Of a stretch of DNA of 64,000 nucleotides, positions 33,610 through 45,100 are shown piece after piece. The position numbers and the translations under genes were made by a program. The notes under the pieces were generated by a model that searched no databases, was not told the origin of the DNA, and saw only the letters and a program-made list of their open reading frames with translations. Location of the stretch: contig OV277864.1 in assembly GCA_922989275.2 (NCBI GenBank), positions 8,990,001-9,054,000 on the forward strand. Reading direction: 5' to 3'. Source of the stretch: Gari tellinella. Its lineage: Eukaryota > Mollusca > Bivalvia > Cardiida > Psammobiidae. Within the stretch, counting starts at the first letter, position 1. Each line of letters opens with the position of its first letter.

Positions 33610-33842
33610 TTGCAAAAGGACAGCGCATTGTAATGAAATGGTTCCAACACTTTAAAGAGGCTTATTAGTGTTAGTTGAAAATTTACCAAGATGAAGAGAC
33701 CATCCTGTGGAAATGGCACTTAAAGACTACAGGACTACGCCTAAGATGTCTAAAGCCGTTGGCATTTCGACCGGATCAGCTCATACGATCCTAAATCTTT
33801 GGGCTCAGAAACATTTGGAAGACAGATACATGTACCATCAGG
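33610..33842 (+). pseudogene. Mariner-type transposase N-terminal remnant
   Basis: Frame 1 gives MKWFQHFKEA; after a break, ALKDYRTTPKMSKAVGISTG continues into SAHTILN. This is the paired helix-turn-helix DNA-binding part of mariner/Tc1 transposases (W..rFk.G; vGIS.GSaHtIL). No catalytic DDD region follows; a MITE begins at 33,860. Confidence 0.6.
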
Positions 33843-33859
33843 ACAATGATGCCTTGTGG

Positions 33860-34108
33860 TACAGTGGAGAATGTGTTATTCTTTCCCAATAAACGCGTTT
33901 ACGCTAAAACTATTATTTGCAGTGCAAACAGTTTGGAGCCAGATCAGACGCCGGGTAACCCGGCGTCTGATCAGGCTCCAAACTGTTTGCCACCAAGATA
34001 AACATGAAATATCAGAATTGTCCATAAGTTGTTTTTTCTACGTGTTAGCGCTTTGCGTTTGCATACGTTTGCGTTTAAACGGGAAAGAATAACAGATTCT
34101 CCACTGTA
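33860..34108 (+). mobile_element. MITE family A, copy 11
   Basis: Complete, perfect hairpin, TIRs TACAGTGGAGAATGTG / CAGATTCTCCACTGTA. Confidence 0.92.
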
Positions 34109-34291
34109 TGCTTGATCGTAAATGCTAAAGTTGAGCTCAAAAGTGTAACCACAACGCAAAAGGGCAGACAAAGTCACAGAGGTCAATGTTAAAGGTCAAG
34201 TGCACCAAACTGATCCAACATGGGGTATTGTTCATAGCTAGCTAACAAGCATGCGGAGTTTTGTGACTATGGCATCAGTACATGTACATCG

Positions 34292-34542
34292 TACAGTGGA
34301 GAAAACGTTATTCTTTCCCAATAAACGCGTTTCCGCTAAAACTATTATTATCATTTCAAACCGTTTGGAGCCAGATCAGACGCCGGGTAACCCGGCGTCT
34401 GATCAGGCTCCAAACTGTTTGCTACTCAGATTAAAATAGATACTCCAAAATAAACAAAAGATGCCATTTTCAAAAGTTAAGTGTTTTGCATTTGCGTTTC
34501 GTTTGCGTTTAAACGGGAAAGAATAACGTTTTCTCCACTGTA
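34292..34542 (+). mobile_element. MITE family A, copy 12
   Basis: Complete, near-perfect hairpin, TIRs TACAGTGGAGAAAACG / CGTTTTCTCCACTGTA. The TIR inner word (AAACG) matches its partner, as in copies with AATCTG ends: two subfamilies. Confidence 0.92.
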
Positions 34543-34630
34543 GTTCACAAGGTTGATACAGATGGACCGGGACTGTGACATGTAGTTGTGTGCAAACTAT
34601 TTTCTTTGATAAAACAATTAAGAAAATGCG

Positions 34631-34683
34631 TGACAGACAGACAGACGATCGGACAGACAGACAAATGGACAGTTAGACAGACG
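34631..34683. repeat. (GACA)n microsatellite
   Basis: Interrupted GACA/GACAGACA run. Confidence 0.85.
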
Positions 34684-34689
34684 ACGGAA

Positions 34690-35335
34690 ATTGTCCCCTC
34701 TGCCTACAGCAATTTGTGAGGGAATGGTAGATGTGCTACATTGTTATTCAGGTAACTAAATTTCACATCTTTTTGAACGAATTATAAATGTTGCATTATC
34801 TCCGAAATCCTTACAAGTTTACGGTAGGTAAGTCTAATTAATTAGAATAAGGTAATAACACATTAAATCTACAGTGTCGTTGTTTGTTAGATAATAATTG
34901 AAAACATTAAAATATCAGTTGGTTTGGAGGAAGATTCAATTTTGTTCATACGACATAATTTGCTATTAATGTTAGCAAACAATCCAGTTTGTAGTTTAGA
35001 CACTGTAGCGGCCGAGCCGTATCTAAAGGCATCCCTTTAGCATGGTAACACAAGCTCTATTGAGCTTTGCAAGCCGACTGAAATCATTTATGCTATACCA
35101 TAAATTGAATCAGCGAACATCTTTTAATCATGCGACTAGTGATAAGACACGGTAGTCCTATTTTCCAAATAATTAGATAATGCAGAACCAAAATGGGACT
35201 TTCAAACAGACAAGGAGATAATCTGTTACTAAAAGACCTATAAATATAAAGAAGGTCGTGCACGTTGATTGCTTCGATTTCTTCGTGGTAAGACAGTGTT
35301 ACTTGCATGGTGTATTTTGAAGTCGTACTGAGAAC
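34690..35335. other. No gene recognised
   Basis: No repeat partner or coding content found. Confidence 0.45.
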
Positions 35336-35340
35336 GCTTT

Positions 35341-35500
35341 ATCCTTTCACTCTCAATGACGCCATAAAGCGCATTTGCAAACAGATTTGATCCTGATCAG
35401 ACACCGCGTAACGCGTGTTTTTTTATCTGGATCAAACCAGTTTGCCACTTGTTGTGAACTTTCGGCAGTGATACATGTACTGCCTGAAATCTAACTTTGA
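35341..35500 (+). mobile_element. MITE family D, partial
   Basis: CCTTTCACTCTCAATGACGC, then GCAAACAGATTTGATCCTGA; the second hairpin arm is damaged. Confidence 0.6.
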
Positions 35501-35540
35501 GTGCTGTTGTCACTGATGAGTATATATACGTTTTTGACCA

Positions 35541-35662
35541 CAGGGACCAAACGTGATTGATTTTTGAGAGAAAAAAATGTCAGAAGGTATATGTAGAGAC
35601 TCTTAAGACTATATATACATTTTGACATTTTTCTCTCAAAAGTCAATCGGGTCGGGTCCCTG
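35541..35662. mobile_element. 122-bp palindromic MITE
   Basis: CAGGGACCAAACGTGATTGA pairs with the inverse at 35,643-35,662, and GAGAGAAAAAAATGTCAgAA with its inverse. A half copy ends at 36,103 (TCTCTCAACAATCAATCACG..GGGTCCCTG). Confidence 0.75.
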
Positions 35663-36029
35663 TAATTTGTTGTTGGTACGACAATGACTTGAGAAGAAAT
35701 CAGCTTTGATCGGTGTTAAAAACGTATATAATTATATGGAACTGTATGAGTGTCATGCTCGATATTACCGCATAACAAGCGTACAGTAGTGGTCAATGCT
35801 GTGTCAAATGTGAACGAACCCTTGTCCCGTTATCCGAAAATCGGTGATTTCAGTGAGTAGACACAGTTACTGTTCAAAGTGCATGCTTACAGTTGATTTT
35901 ATGTTATGTTTGTATGGAAGGGCATTGTATTAGCTAGACAGATATGCAAAAAAGGGTGTCTTTTCATCAAGTATAAATCATGATATGCCCGATTTTGTAG
36001 AGATAGGGTGAGAATATACTGACGATCAG

Positions 36030-36103
36030 TTGTACCCCTTGTCTCTATATATACCTTCTGACAATTTTTTTTCTCTCAACAATCAATCACGTCGGGTCCC
36101 TGT
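36030..36103. mobile_element. Half copy of the 35,541 palindromic MITE
   Basis: Shares TATATATACCTTCTGACA and the GGGTCCCTG terminus. Confidence 0.6.
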
Positions 36104-36259
36104 GATGTCTTCTGTATTCATATTGTACATGTATGCATTTTACTGTACCTGGAAATTGTCTTACATTTGTATACATATAATACCTATAGGGCAGAATGTG
36201 TATAACTATTGCTTTATGTGTATGTCATTCAAGAAATAATTAAATGACGGACTTCCGGT

Positions 36260-36371
36260 GTTCATGAGGTTATGCAACGCAGAGCTTTTACTAGCAAAGT
36301 TCGTGAATCCCCAAGGTGTTCACGTTGATACATTTACTACTAAAAGCTCTGCGTTGCATTACCTCATGAAC
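36260..36371. repeat. 112-bp inverted repeat
   Basis: GTTCATGAGGTTATGCAACG (36,260 on) pairs with its inverse ending 36,371; arms about 37 bp including AGAGCTTTTA. Confidence 0.8.
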
Positions 36372-36374
36372 GAT

Positions 36375-37040
36375 GGAAGAACGTTTATTTATTTCTTATA
36401 TATATCAGGGCGTGATGTATAAAATAAAATGGCATGAATAAGTGTGCTCAATGTTTAGCCCATTCAATGCTGGTGGCTATTTAAGGCCTTGTAATTATTT
36501 TTGCATTTTCAACTTGGTCGATCATATCAATTGCTTCGAAATCAATTGCCGCTACTGCATGTAGGTAACCATCATGGAACTCAGCTGTTGTTTATTAACG
36601 GTCCAGACGAACTTTACGTGTATATTTACCCCGAAGGTAAGCATACACTATAAAAAGAAATAATGTGTTTGGTATTTATTTATACAACTAGAGCATGGTT
36701 TTAACATTATCCTTTTTATTTGTGCATTTCAACATAAACTTTCCACATGTATACAGAAATAAGACGTCATTTTATCACTGAATTTTCAGTAGATGGAGTA
36801 TTTATGTTTACCCTGTCATCGATTTGCAAGTGATCAGTATAGCTAACCGGCTAGAACTAGATTTGAAAAAAATATTCATAGAGAAATGCAAGTCTCTTTT
36901 TAGAATAGTTTTATATAAGGACTATGCGGGGCGAATGTAACGGCGTACATGTATAATTATTGTTGTACCTATAAACCCTTTTATATTATCTATATATTTT
37001 GTACATGCACTTTAAAAGAAAATATACTAGTTGTTTAAAT
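36375..37040. other. No gene recognised
   Basis: No repeat or coding signal I can name. Confidence 0.45.
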
Positions 37041-37043
37041 ACA

Positions 37044-37293
37044 TACAGTGGAGAATGTGTTATTCTTTCCCAATAAACGCGTTTACGCTAAAACTATTAT
37101 TTGCAGTGCAAATAGTTTGGAGCCAGATCAGACGCCGGGTAACCCGGCGTCTGATCAGGCTCCAAACTGTTTGCCACCAAGATAAACAAGAATTATCAGA
37201 ACTGTCCAAAAGTTGTACTTTTCTACGTTTTAGTGCTTTGCGTTTGCGTACGTTTGCGTTTAAACGGGAAAGAATAACAGATTCTCCACTGTA
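37044..37293 (+). mobile_element. MITE family A, copy 13
   Basis: Complete; TA-flanked, perfect GACGCCGGGTAACCCGGCGTC centre. Confidence 0.92.
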
Positions 37294-37299
37294 CCTTCG

Positions 37300-37960
37300 T
37301 ATAACGCCACCTACTCATCTAACGACGAACTTATATGTTATTGTATCTATATTAAAGATTCATATTTGAGGCCAGAGTCAATATACCAATATCTTGAAAA
37401 TGGCATGTTACACTCCAAGAAATTCTAAACGTAGACTCTACTGACACGCAACAGTTGGTCTCCATAGCTCATGCGTTTTAGGAAACAATCTCCGGACATG
37501 TTTATTATATGATAGACGTCAAACGTCAATGTCAGGGCAGTAGCGAACCGTTTTTGGTTCGAGACATTTAATCAAACAAAGATATCCTTACACACAAAAT
37601 GTGGTAAAGCAACATAATGTGTAATAAAACATAATGCCTCAGAGAAGCTTTCCTATAATTGAGGTCAGATATCAAAGTAAAATTCACAGGGACTTGACAT
37701 AAATGGTATGCTACACTCTGCCATGTATAGTTGTTTCTCTATATGATGTGGTGTACGAAATATTCTCAAAAAGGGCGATTTTTAACCCTATAAATGAAAA
37801 CAGTGAAAATGAAATAAAAGTTTGTCTATTAATCAATTACAGTCTCGGAAAATAGGATGTACGCACAAAACAAATTCTATTCCTTCCACAGTAAATCATA
37901 ACATCAATATAGAATTATACAATACTATGATATGCTTAACCGAGAGATCAAATTTATCGT
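37300..37960. other. No gene recognised
   Basis: Read on both strands without result. Confidence 0.45.
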
Positions 37961-37966
37961 GATAGT

Positions 37967-38178
37967 TTTACCCCTTTATAGACGTATTGTCGTCTGCTTC
38001 AAAATTGTTGTCTGCAGTATCTTTTCAAAGTTAGATTTAAGGCAGAATGACTGGCAACATTTCAAAACAAGTGGCAAACAGTTTTGATCCTGATCAGATG
38101 CCGAGTTACGCGGCGTCTGATAAAGTTCAAAACTGTTTGCAAATGCGCTTTATAACTTCATTGAGAGTGAAAGGGTAA
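37967..38178 (-). mobile_element. MITE family D copy
   Basis: Ends TTTACCCCTTTA and GTGAAAGGGTAAA; hairpin AAACAGTTTTGATCCTGATC with GCCGAGTTACGCGGC centre. Confidence 0.75.
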
Positions 38179-38204
38179 AACTAAAACCAGTTGTTTGTAA
38201 AATG

Positions 38205-38454
38205 TACAGTGGAGAATCTGTTATTCTTTCCCAATAAACGCGTTTACGCTAAAACTATTGTTTGCAGTGCAAACAGTTTGGAGCCAGATCAGACGCCGGG
38301 TAACCCGGCGTCTGATCAGGCTCCAAACTGTTTGCCACCAAGATAAACAAGATTTATCAGAATTGTCTAAAAATTGTTCTTTTCTATGTTTTAGTGCTTT
38401 GCGTTTGCGTACGTTTGCGTTTAAACGGGAAATAATAACAGATTCTCCACTGTA
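38205..38454 (+). mobile_element. MITE family A, copy 14
   Basis: Complete 250 bp. Confidence 0.92.
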
Positions 38455-38528
38455 CGCAGCAATTTCCAACTTTTGTACGATATGACTTGTGTCGAAATGA
38501 CACATGTGTTGAACATGATGAACATAAT

Positions 38529-38649
38529 AGGATGAGAACAATCGTAAGTATTTTTGGCACTGAGATCAAACATGACTCTTCGTAAGCGAAAATCAAATTT
38601 TTAAACATGTTTCAGGTGTCGCTTATAAAATAATCACAAAGTACATGTA
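38529..38649. repeat. Decayed copy of gene-end sequence, unit 1
   Basis: 121 bp that resembles the sequence running from the end of exon 7 into the 3' flank of genes 1 and 2: the plus strand has TTTTTGGCACTGAGA then ..AATCACAAAGTA, as at 6,797-6,882. It forms a direct repeat with 38,900-39,020, on the other side of a family A MITE. Confidence 0.65.
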
Positions 38650-38897
38650 CAGTGGAGAATCTGTTATTCTTTCCCAATAAACGCGTTTACGCTAAAACTA
38701 TTATTTGCAGTGCAAACAGTTTGGAGCCAGATCAGACGCCGGGTAACCCGGCGTCTGATCAGGCTCCAAACTGTTTGCCACCAAGATAAACAAGAATTAT
38801 CAGAATTGTCCAAAAGTTGTTCTTTTCTACGTTTTAGTGCTTTGCGTTTGCGTACGTTTGCGTTTAAACGGGAAGGAATAGCAGATTCTCCATTTTA
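38648..38897 (+). mobile_element. MITE family A, copy 15 (right TIR mutated)
   Basis: Left end TACAGTGGAGAATCTG; right end reads CAGATTCTCCATTTTA. Bounded by the two 121-bp direct repeats. Confidence 0.9.
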
Positions 38898-38899
38898 AG

Positions 38900-39020
38900 A
38901 GGATGAGAACAATCGTACGTATTTTTGGCACTGAGATCAAACATGACTCTTCCTAAGCGAAAATCATGTTTTTAAACATGTTTCAGGTGTCGCTTATAAA
39001 ACAATCACAAAGTACATGTA
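38900..39020. repeat. Decayed copy of gene-end sequence, unit 2
   Basis: Second 121-bp unit, nearly identical to 38,529-38,649. With the true end of gene 2 at about 39,049-39,120, three related blocks stand in a row downstream of gene 2. Confidence 0.65.
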
Positions 39021-39098
39021 ATGACATAATGCGAATAAAAATGTCTTTTTGGCACTAGGAACGAACACGACTCCTTATCACAAGCGACGAACATACTT

Positions 39099-39197
39099 TC
39101 AAAGAATCACAAAGTATTTATCGGGGTCCTGGTTAAATATGCCACCCACTTCAATGTGCTCTATGACTGGATAACTATGGCAATGTTGGACTATCAA
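39099..39197 (-). CDS. Gene 2 exon 7: terminal exon with stop
   Basis: 99 nt, acceptor ..ctgtattttcag, stop TGA at 39101-39099. It differs from gene 1 exon 7 at only five bases by eye and one residue (Lys for Arg). Two decayed copies of the sequence just past this stop lie further downstream (38,529-38,649 and 38,900-39,020). Confidence 0.85.
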   Translation of the reverse strand: MIVQHCHSYPVIEHIEVGGIFNQDPDKYFVIL

Positions 39198-42100
39198 CTG
39201 AAAATACAGAACATATATAACATTAAGCCGTCTTGACCTTTTTCATGCTGATCTGTGGTCTTATTAATACTCCGAACCATACCCCGTGTCTTCGTTCTGA
39301 AGATAGGTGACTTCTTTAAGCAGGTTGAAAGTTAAAGAGAATGCGCCTGTAGGTTTATTCTACTTTACTTGCAGCCTCCTTTAAACTACCATCTACTAGG
39401 AGATAGCGAATAGTTATACGTTACACACTCATTACTTATATACAATGCTATTCTCTCCAGCGGTGGAAGTAATCAAAAGCGTATAAAGAGTGTATTTGTA
39501 GAGCTAATCATTGAAACATTGTCTTAGAATTAACTCCAAATCAGTTTGTTTGCACGGAAGGCTAAACATTTTGGATTTAATGCACTATATCGATTATTAA
39601 AACGTTTCATAACCCATTCACCCCTGCAACTTTAAACAGGCAAGTCCAGTTTCCAATCAAATCTGGTCCATGTTTAACACTTGAGAGTTGATGTTTACAA
39701 TATATTTCAAAAGGCTTCACAGTGCAGACTCTGATCAGAGGACTCCATTAGGACCCATCTGTACAGGATTTTCACTGTTTACATAGGACAAGTGTAGTCC
39801 CCACAGGTGCATAGTTTGTACATAACGAGTATACCAGTGGCAAGGGTTGAATGTTTTGTGCTAGAAAAAAGTGACACTCAAATTAGTATAATTCGGTTTT
39901 ACTTTGTCAATGAATGGACAAATCTAAAGACACTAGACTGCATTTTGTAGGATAGTTCCTTAGGAGCATTCTGCTCTACGTATGTTTTGAATTATGTTGC
40001 CATCTTAGTTTACTGCGACGTAGCCTTTATTCTTTTCAGTTTAACGATATAAAATGCAAAAGCAGTTAAATTTAACGTATGACGGATTTGGATCAGTCCA
40101 TGATTTCTTATGACTGAGAAAACGACCACATACCCTAAATCCTTTGGACATGCAGCCCACAAATATTCCTGACTGGGCTCCTCTTGGCAGATACGACCCA
40201 GACCCCACCTCAATAAACGTTGCAACAGGGGTATACAGCGGAATTTGTGAACAGATGTCCACGACCTATATAAGAAAATACAATGTTTTTATACACTATC
40301 ATTTCCATGTCATAATTATCGTCTGTTTAAGCCTTTCATTATAGTCTAAATTGATCCTGATGTCTGTAATAGTGTTTCAGATTTGGTTATACGACACCGT
40401 AATTGATGAAATGTCATTGGGAATGTCAAACGTTTTAATACATATCAAACGTCGCTTTACGCGCCGTTTGATTAGATTTCAAACTATTTAATAGCCTTTA
40501 TGTTGAAAGGGTTAGGTTAGCTAACCATAGATAAATGCTGTGTGCTTAAAATGTTTATTTATACATTTAAACATAGATAAAAACCGAGTTGCAAACCGCC
40601 TGGAACTTTTTCAGATTCCGTGTTTGTGTTTGCATATGACCAGTAAATCTCATTTCTTGAAATAAAACAAATCCGCTTGTTTCGTCTTGAGTTAGTAAAG
40701 TCAGCTGTTTAAATTGGTGTCGATGATATATATTCCAGATGACAATGACATAGACATCGCGGTCTAAAGGCAGTTTTATATTAAATACATCAATGAGTTC
40801 TTGTTGCGGTATATGCGAATAATTAATAATGAAATCATGTAAAATATACATATGGCGAAGCAAATTGTCTGGAAAAAGAATGACAGGGAAGATTGTGGGG
40901 GGTTCGGAGGGTTGACACAACCCGTAACACTTTTTTTCGGCAGGATCGCCTAAAACGCAAGTATCTACTCTTTTACATACGTACCATATACGTACCGAAT
41001 ATTATTTAATATTTACATTCACCCTGTAAAGTCTTTATGTAATCCTATTAAAAATATGCAGTACATCTGCCGGTGAACCTACAAATAAAAACTGGTTCTA
41101 GCCAGTTCGGATTTCCCCCGTGCTAGTCGTGGACTTCTTAAAATAGACCACATCGGGCACTTAACAATAAGCTCCCATTGGTCGACGGTCATATCACGCT
41201 AGCGGAGTGTTACAGACCCATAGGTCGTTGCCATCGCGTTGCTATGTGTGTAAATGGGTTAAGAAAACAACCGCGACCTGTTTTTTTAGAATGTGCTTTG
41301 GCTATAGATATTCAAGTTGCACTGGTAATTGTTTGCCTTGTAAGTCTTTTCCATTCACAGAGAGAAAGTTTACTGGAAAAATTCCTGAATTTTTAAAACA
41401 GTTACAGTACATGAAGTTGGGACTACTTTCTCACCATATTTAGAAACTGGAATGGCTATTACATCGACATTACATCTAACAAACATCTTTGACCGGTATA
41501 TGATAAATTCTTATACAGAAAAACAAATCTGGCCAATAAACACATTAAATTGACAAGACAGAAAATATAAATATAAATATAAGGAATAAACATCTTTTTG
41601 CCGCTCATGACGGTATGACTACATTAGCTTCGGGGGGTAAACGAAACTTATCCCCTGCGAAGCTAATGTAGTCATACCGTCATGAACGTAAAAAATATGT
41701 TGTTTATTTCTATAATGGTGTTAAATATATGTTTTAGCTTTAAAGCAATGTGAAATAAAAACAGAAATTTCACATCAGTTTTGTTTGCTTAACTTCCTTC
41801 CTTGCATTATGTTGACACTCATCTTAACCCTTTCACTCTTAATGACGCCTTGGAGCGCATTTGCAAACAGTTTTCATCCAGAGCATACGCTACGTTACAC
41901 TGCGTCTGTTCAGGATTACAACTGTTTGCCACGTGTTTTGAAATATCTGTCAGTCGTTCTGTCTTTAATCGCACTTTGAAACTATATTGCAGACACCAAT
42001 ATTGATCAAATCCGATAGGCACACGTTTTTCAAACGTCAAGGGATGGGTTCTGGAACACCCACACCTTGTTTCGAACATGGCATACCTTTGGTCCCCGGC

Positions 42101-45100
42101 GCCAATGATCGGGATTGGTTACGTTACACATGGAGAGTACGAGGTCCTCGTTGGCGCCGCCAATAACCTTGTCACAGTTGACTGAGTTCTTACTTGTCAC
42201 GTGCTTGTGTTCACCTACAGCTAACACACTCTCAAACTTCTTGCACGAGAAATCTGAAACAAAGTTAAATTAATCAAAATAAACAGAAGAGTGCCGATTG
42301 CGACTTGCCTAGTATTTGCAAACAATTTGGATTCAGACCAAACGACGTGTAACGCTAGCCTAACAAACAAGCTCCTATCTTTGCAAAGTTTACATACCGG
42401 TACATTCTTTTTCCGCTATAAAACGGGTTAACTGTATATATTTATTGAACATAAAATATTAGACATTTCCTTGTAAGTATTGCCTGAATTTGTTTTTGTT
42501 GCGGGTATGCATATAAACGAAAATGTACCGACCATTTTGTGCCCATGATTCGGTATATGGGACATTGTTTGTTTGTAGGAATTTCAAAAAATTAAAAAGA
42601 AAATACAAATACAAGATAGGCACCCCTTAGATAAAAAAAGAGAACTTATCCATTTATATAAGCATGGAAAATTCCACTTGGTGCTAATAGGTGAATCGTA
42701 CTTACTCTCTGAAGATGTTGCTGCTTGGGGCGGTGCTGTTGAGGGTTTGAGTATTGATGAGAGTGTAGTGGTGATTGGTCCCGCATTTGTTGTTGTTCTT
42801 GTTGGATGTGAGGTTGTTGTGGACTCTGTTATTGATTTTTGTGTTGATTGTGACGCTGTTGTGTAAGTTTCGGTTGTAGTTTTTCTCGGTGTACCTGTTG
42901 AGTGTGACGCCGCTGTTGTAGTTATTGTCGTCGACACGGTTGTAGGGGTTGGTACATTGCTGGTCCCTTGTTTTGTAAAATAAACTGTAAAAGTAACTAT
43001 GATCTTTGAAAATATGTTTTATTCATAATGACACTTGACATGGGGCAAGTTCAGACGGCGTGTTACGTGGCATCTCGTTAAGAATTTAAAACTACTGTTG
43101 CACACTCGCGTTAATTGTTTTTGTCCAAAACGTATTTAAAATTGCAAATGTTTATGTTATAATTAAAAGCAAACGAAGCAATTCAGCATGATGTAAGTTG
43201 GCAGTGACTGTGTCAACGGATTATGATGTCATAATGGTTGTGAAAATTTTGCTAAATATAGCCATCTACCATAAAGACAATCATTGACTTGTGTATTTTA
43301 TTTTGCGACGTCGTTTTGGCGTTTCATTGTTATATTTCAAGAGCAGAAGTCGTTTTTCTTGCTCATTTGACTCGTTTATGCTTAAACAATTTATTGTGTT
43401 GCAGACACTTTTAAGCCAAATTAAAGAATCTTTTTTTCGACGTTTGATATGGATCAGATCTGTTTGCAATGAACATCATGATTTTAGACCTACTTGGGAA
43501 AGAATAATATTTTCTACCTGTGTCACCATCATAATGTCAATCTTTACCTGTTGTGTAGTATACGCCATGTGGATAGTTGTATTCGCCAAAGTCTCCATGG
43601 ACGATGAAATGAAACAGGAATTCCTGGTTTGCTTGTATTCTACCATTGATGGCCATGTTCTGGATATCAAAGTCATTTCCTGTGCGCCTGATCACACGTC
43701 CTTGCCACACCTACATAAAGTCAATGGGACGTTAAAGTGGAGACAACAAAATTCTTTCCAAACAAACGCGCTTACGCTAAAACTATTATTTCCCTTGCAA
43801 ACAGTTTGGAGCCAGATCAGACGCCGGGTAACCCGGCGTCTGATCTGGCTCCAAACTGTTTACCACTTGTATAAAATTGAATAGGCAGAGTTGTGCATTT
43901 TATTACAGCGCGTTTGCGTTTCGTTTGCGTTTAAAGTTAAACGGGAAAGAATAACGTTTTATCCACTGTATAACCGTTGTACCGCAAATTGTGCCATTAG
44001 CATTCTTCTACTATTACATGTAACTCTTTCGGCGAGGATTTTATCGCTACACCCTTTTTTGTCGCCTGCATCAATAATGAGGTCTGCAAGATCGTTTCAG
44101 AGTTAGCTTTAATACACTTTAGTTTGATTTAAGAAAATTGATACGAGTGCCAAACAGTTTGGATCCTGATCAGACACCGCGTTACGCGGATTCTAATCTT
44201 GATCCAAACTATTTGCAAAGTCACCGTCATGCGGCTTCGGTGCATACTTTGAATACGAGTATGTTCGACCAAAGCGACTTTGAGATATCGAAATTGCGAG
44301 TAAACCGAAATCTTTGGACCACTTGTATTTGTATAGAACTTCTCACCTACCTGCAAGTCAGAGACTGACCCATCAAAGTGCATGTGTAGGACCCAGCTGT
44401 TTATAGTTACAGGAGGACGAATTGCTGCATGTCCCTGAGCACCTTTAGACCATGACTTAACAATCACAAGATCCTTGGATGTAAAACAATTGACGAGTCC
44501 AACCAGAGTTATCCATGAAGTAATCTTTATAAGCTGTACAAGAGAAAATAAATATGACCAAATTAACTGATAGGTGTTTTAAGAGACGTCACTTTATTAT
44601 ACGAGTAACTTATCCGATTTCGAAGATAAGCCGTGGCTAAGACACGTTGAAATGTAATTTCATAACAAGTTGCTAACAGATTCGCGGCGTCTGATCAGGA
44701 TCAAAATTATTTGCAAATACACTTATGACGTCATTAAGAGTGAAAGGGTTATATGTAGAAAATAGAAATTGCTTGCCATGGTAGACAACGTTTGGTTCAG
44801 AATTGTTTGATATAGAAATAATTGTTTAAGCACCAACTTTTCTTCGGAAAAAAATTATTATCCACTGTACAGAAAAAAATGTGGTGGAAACAAATGAGAT
44901 AATCCCTCCTCTTTTGGCGAATTTTCTAAAGAGCAAACCCGTTTCACGTTTCCATCTTGGTTTGTTATGAGTCAAAGGTAATGTTCCCATCATTATGATA
45001 CGTCGTACATGTAGAAGCATGTTTAACTTTTAAAGTAGGGCGCATAAAAGGCAGAAAGCTTTAAGAAACAACTGTCTTATACACCGAAAACAAAGTATAA

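Noticed and set aside
34251..34439. Repeated small frames with an EPDQTPGNPASDQAPN-type peptide (also 5,184, 16,238, 18,643, 20,300, 45,249 and others)
   Set aside because: Translations of the family A and D hairpins; they recur because the MITE recurs, with no start or codon signal of their own.
42678..42866. Valine-rich plus-strand frame
   Set aside because: Opposite strand of the Thr-rich linker exon of gene 2.
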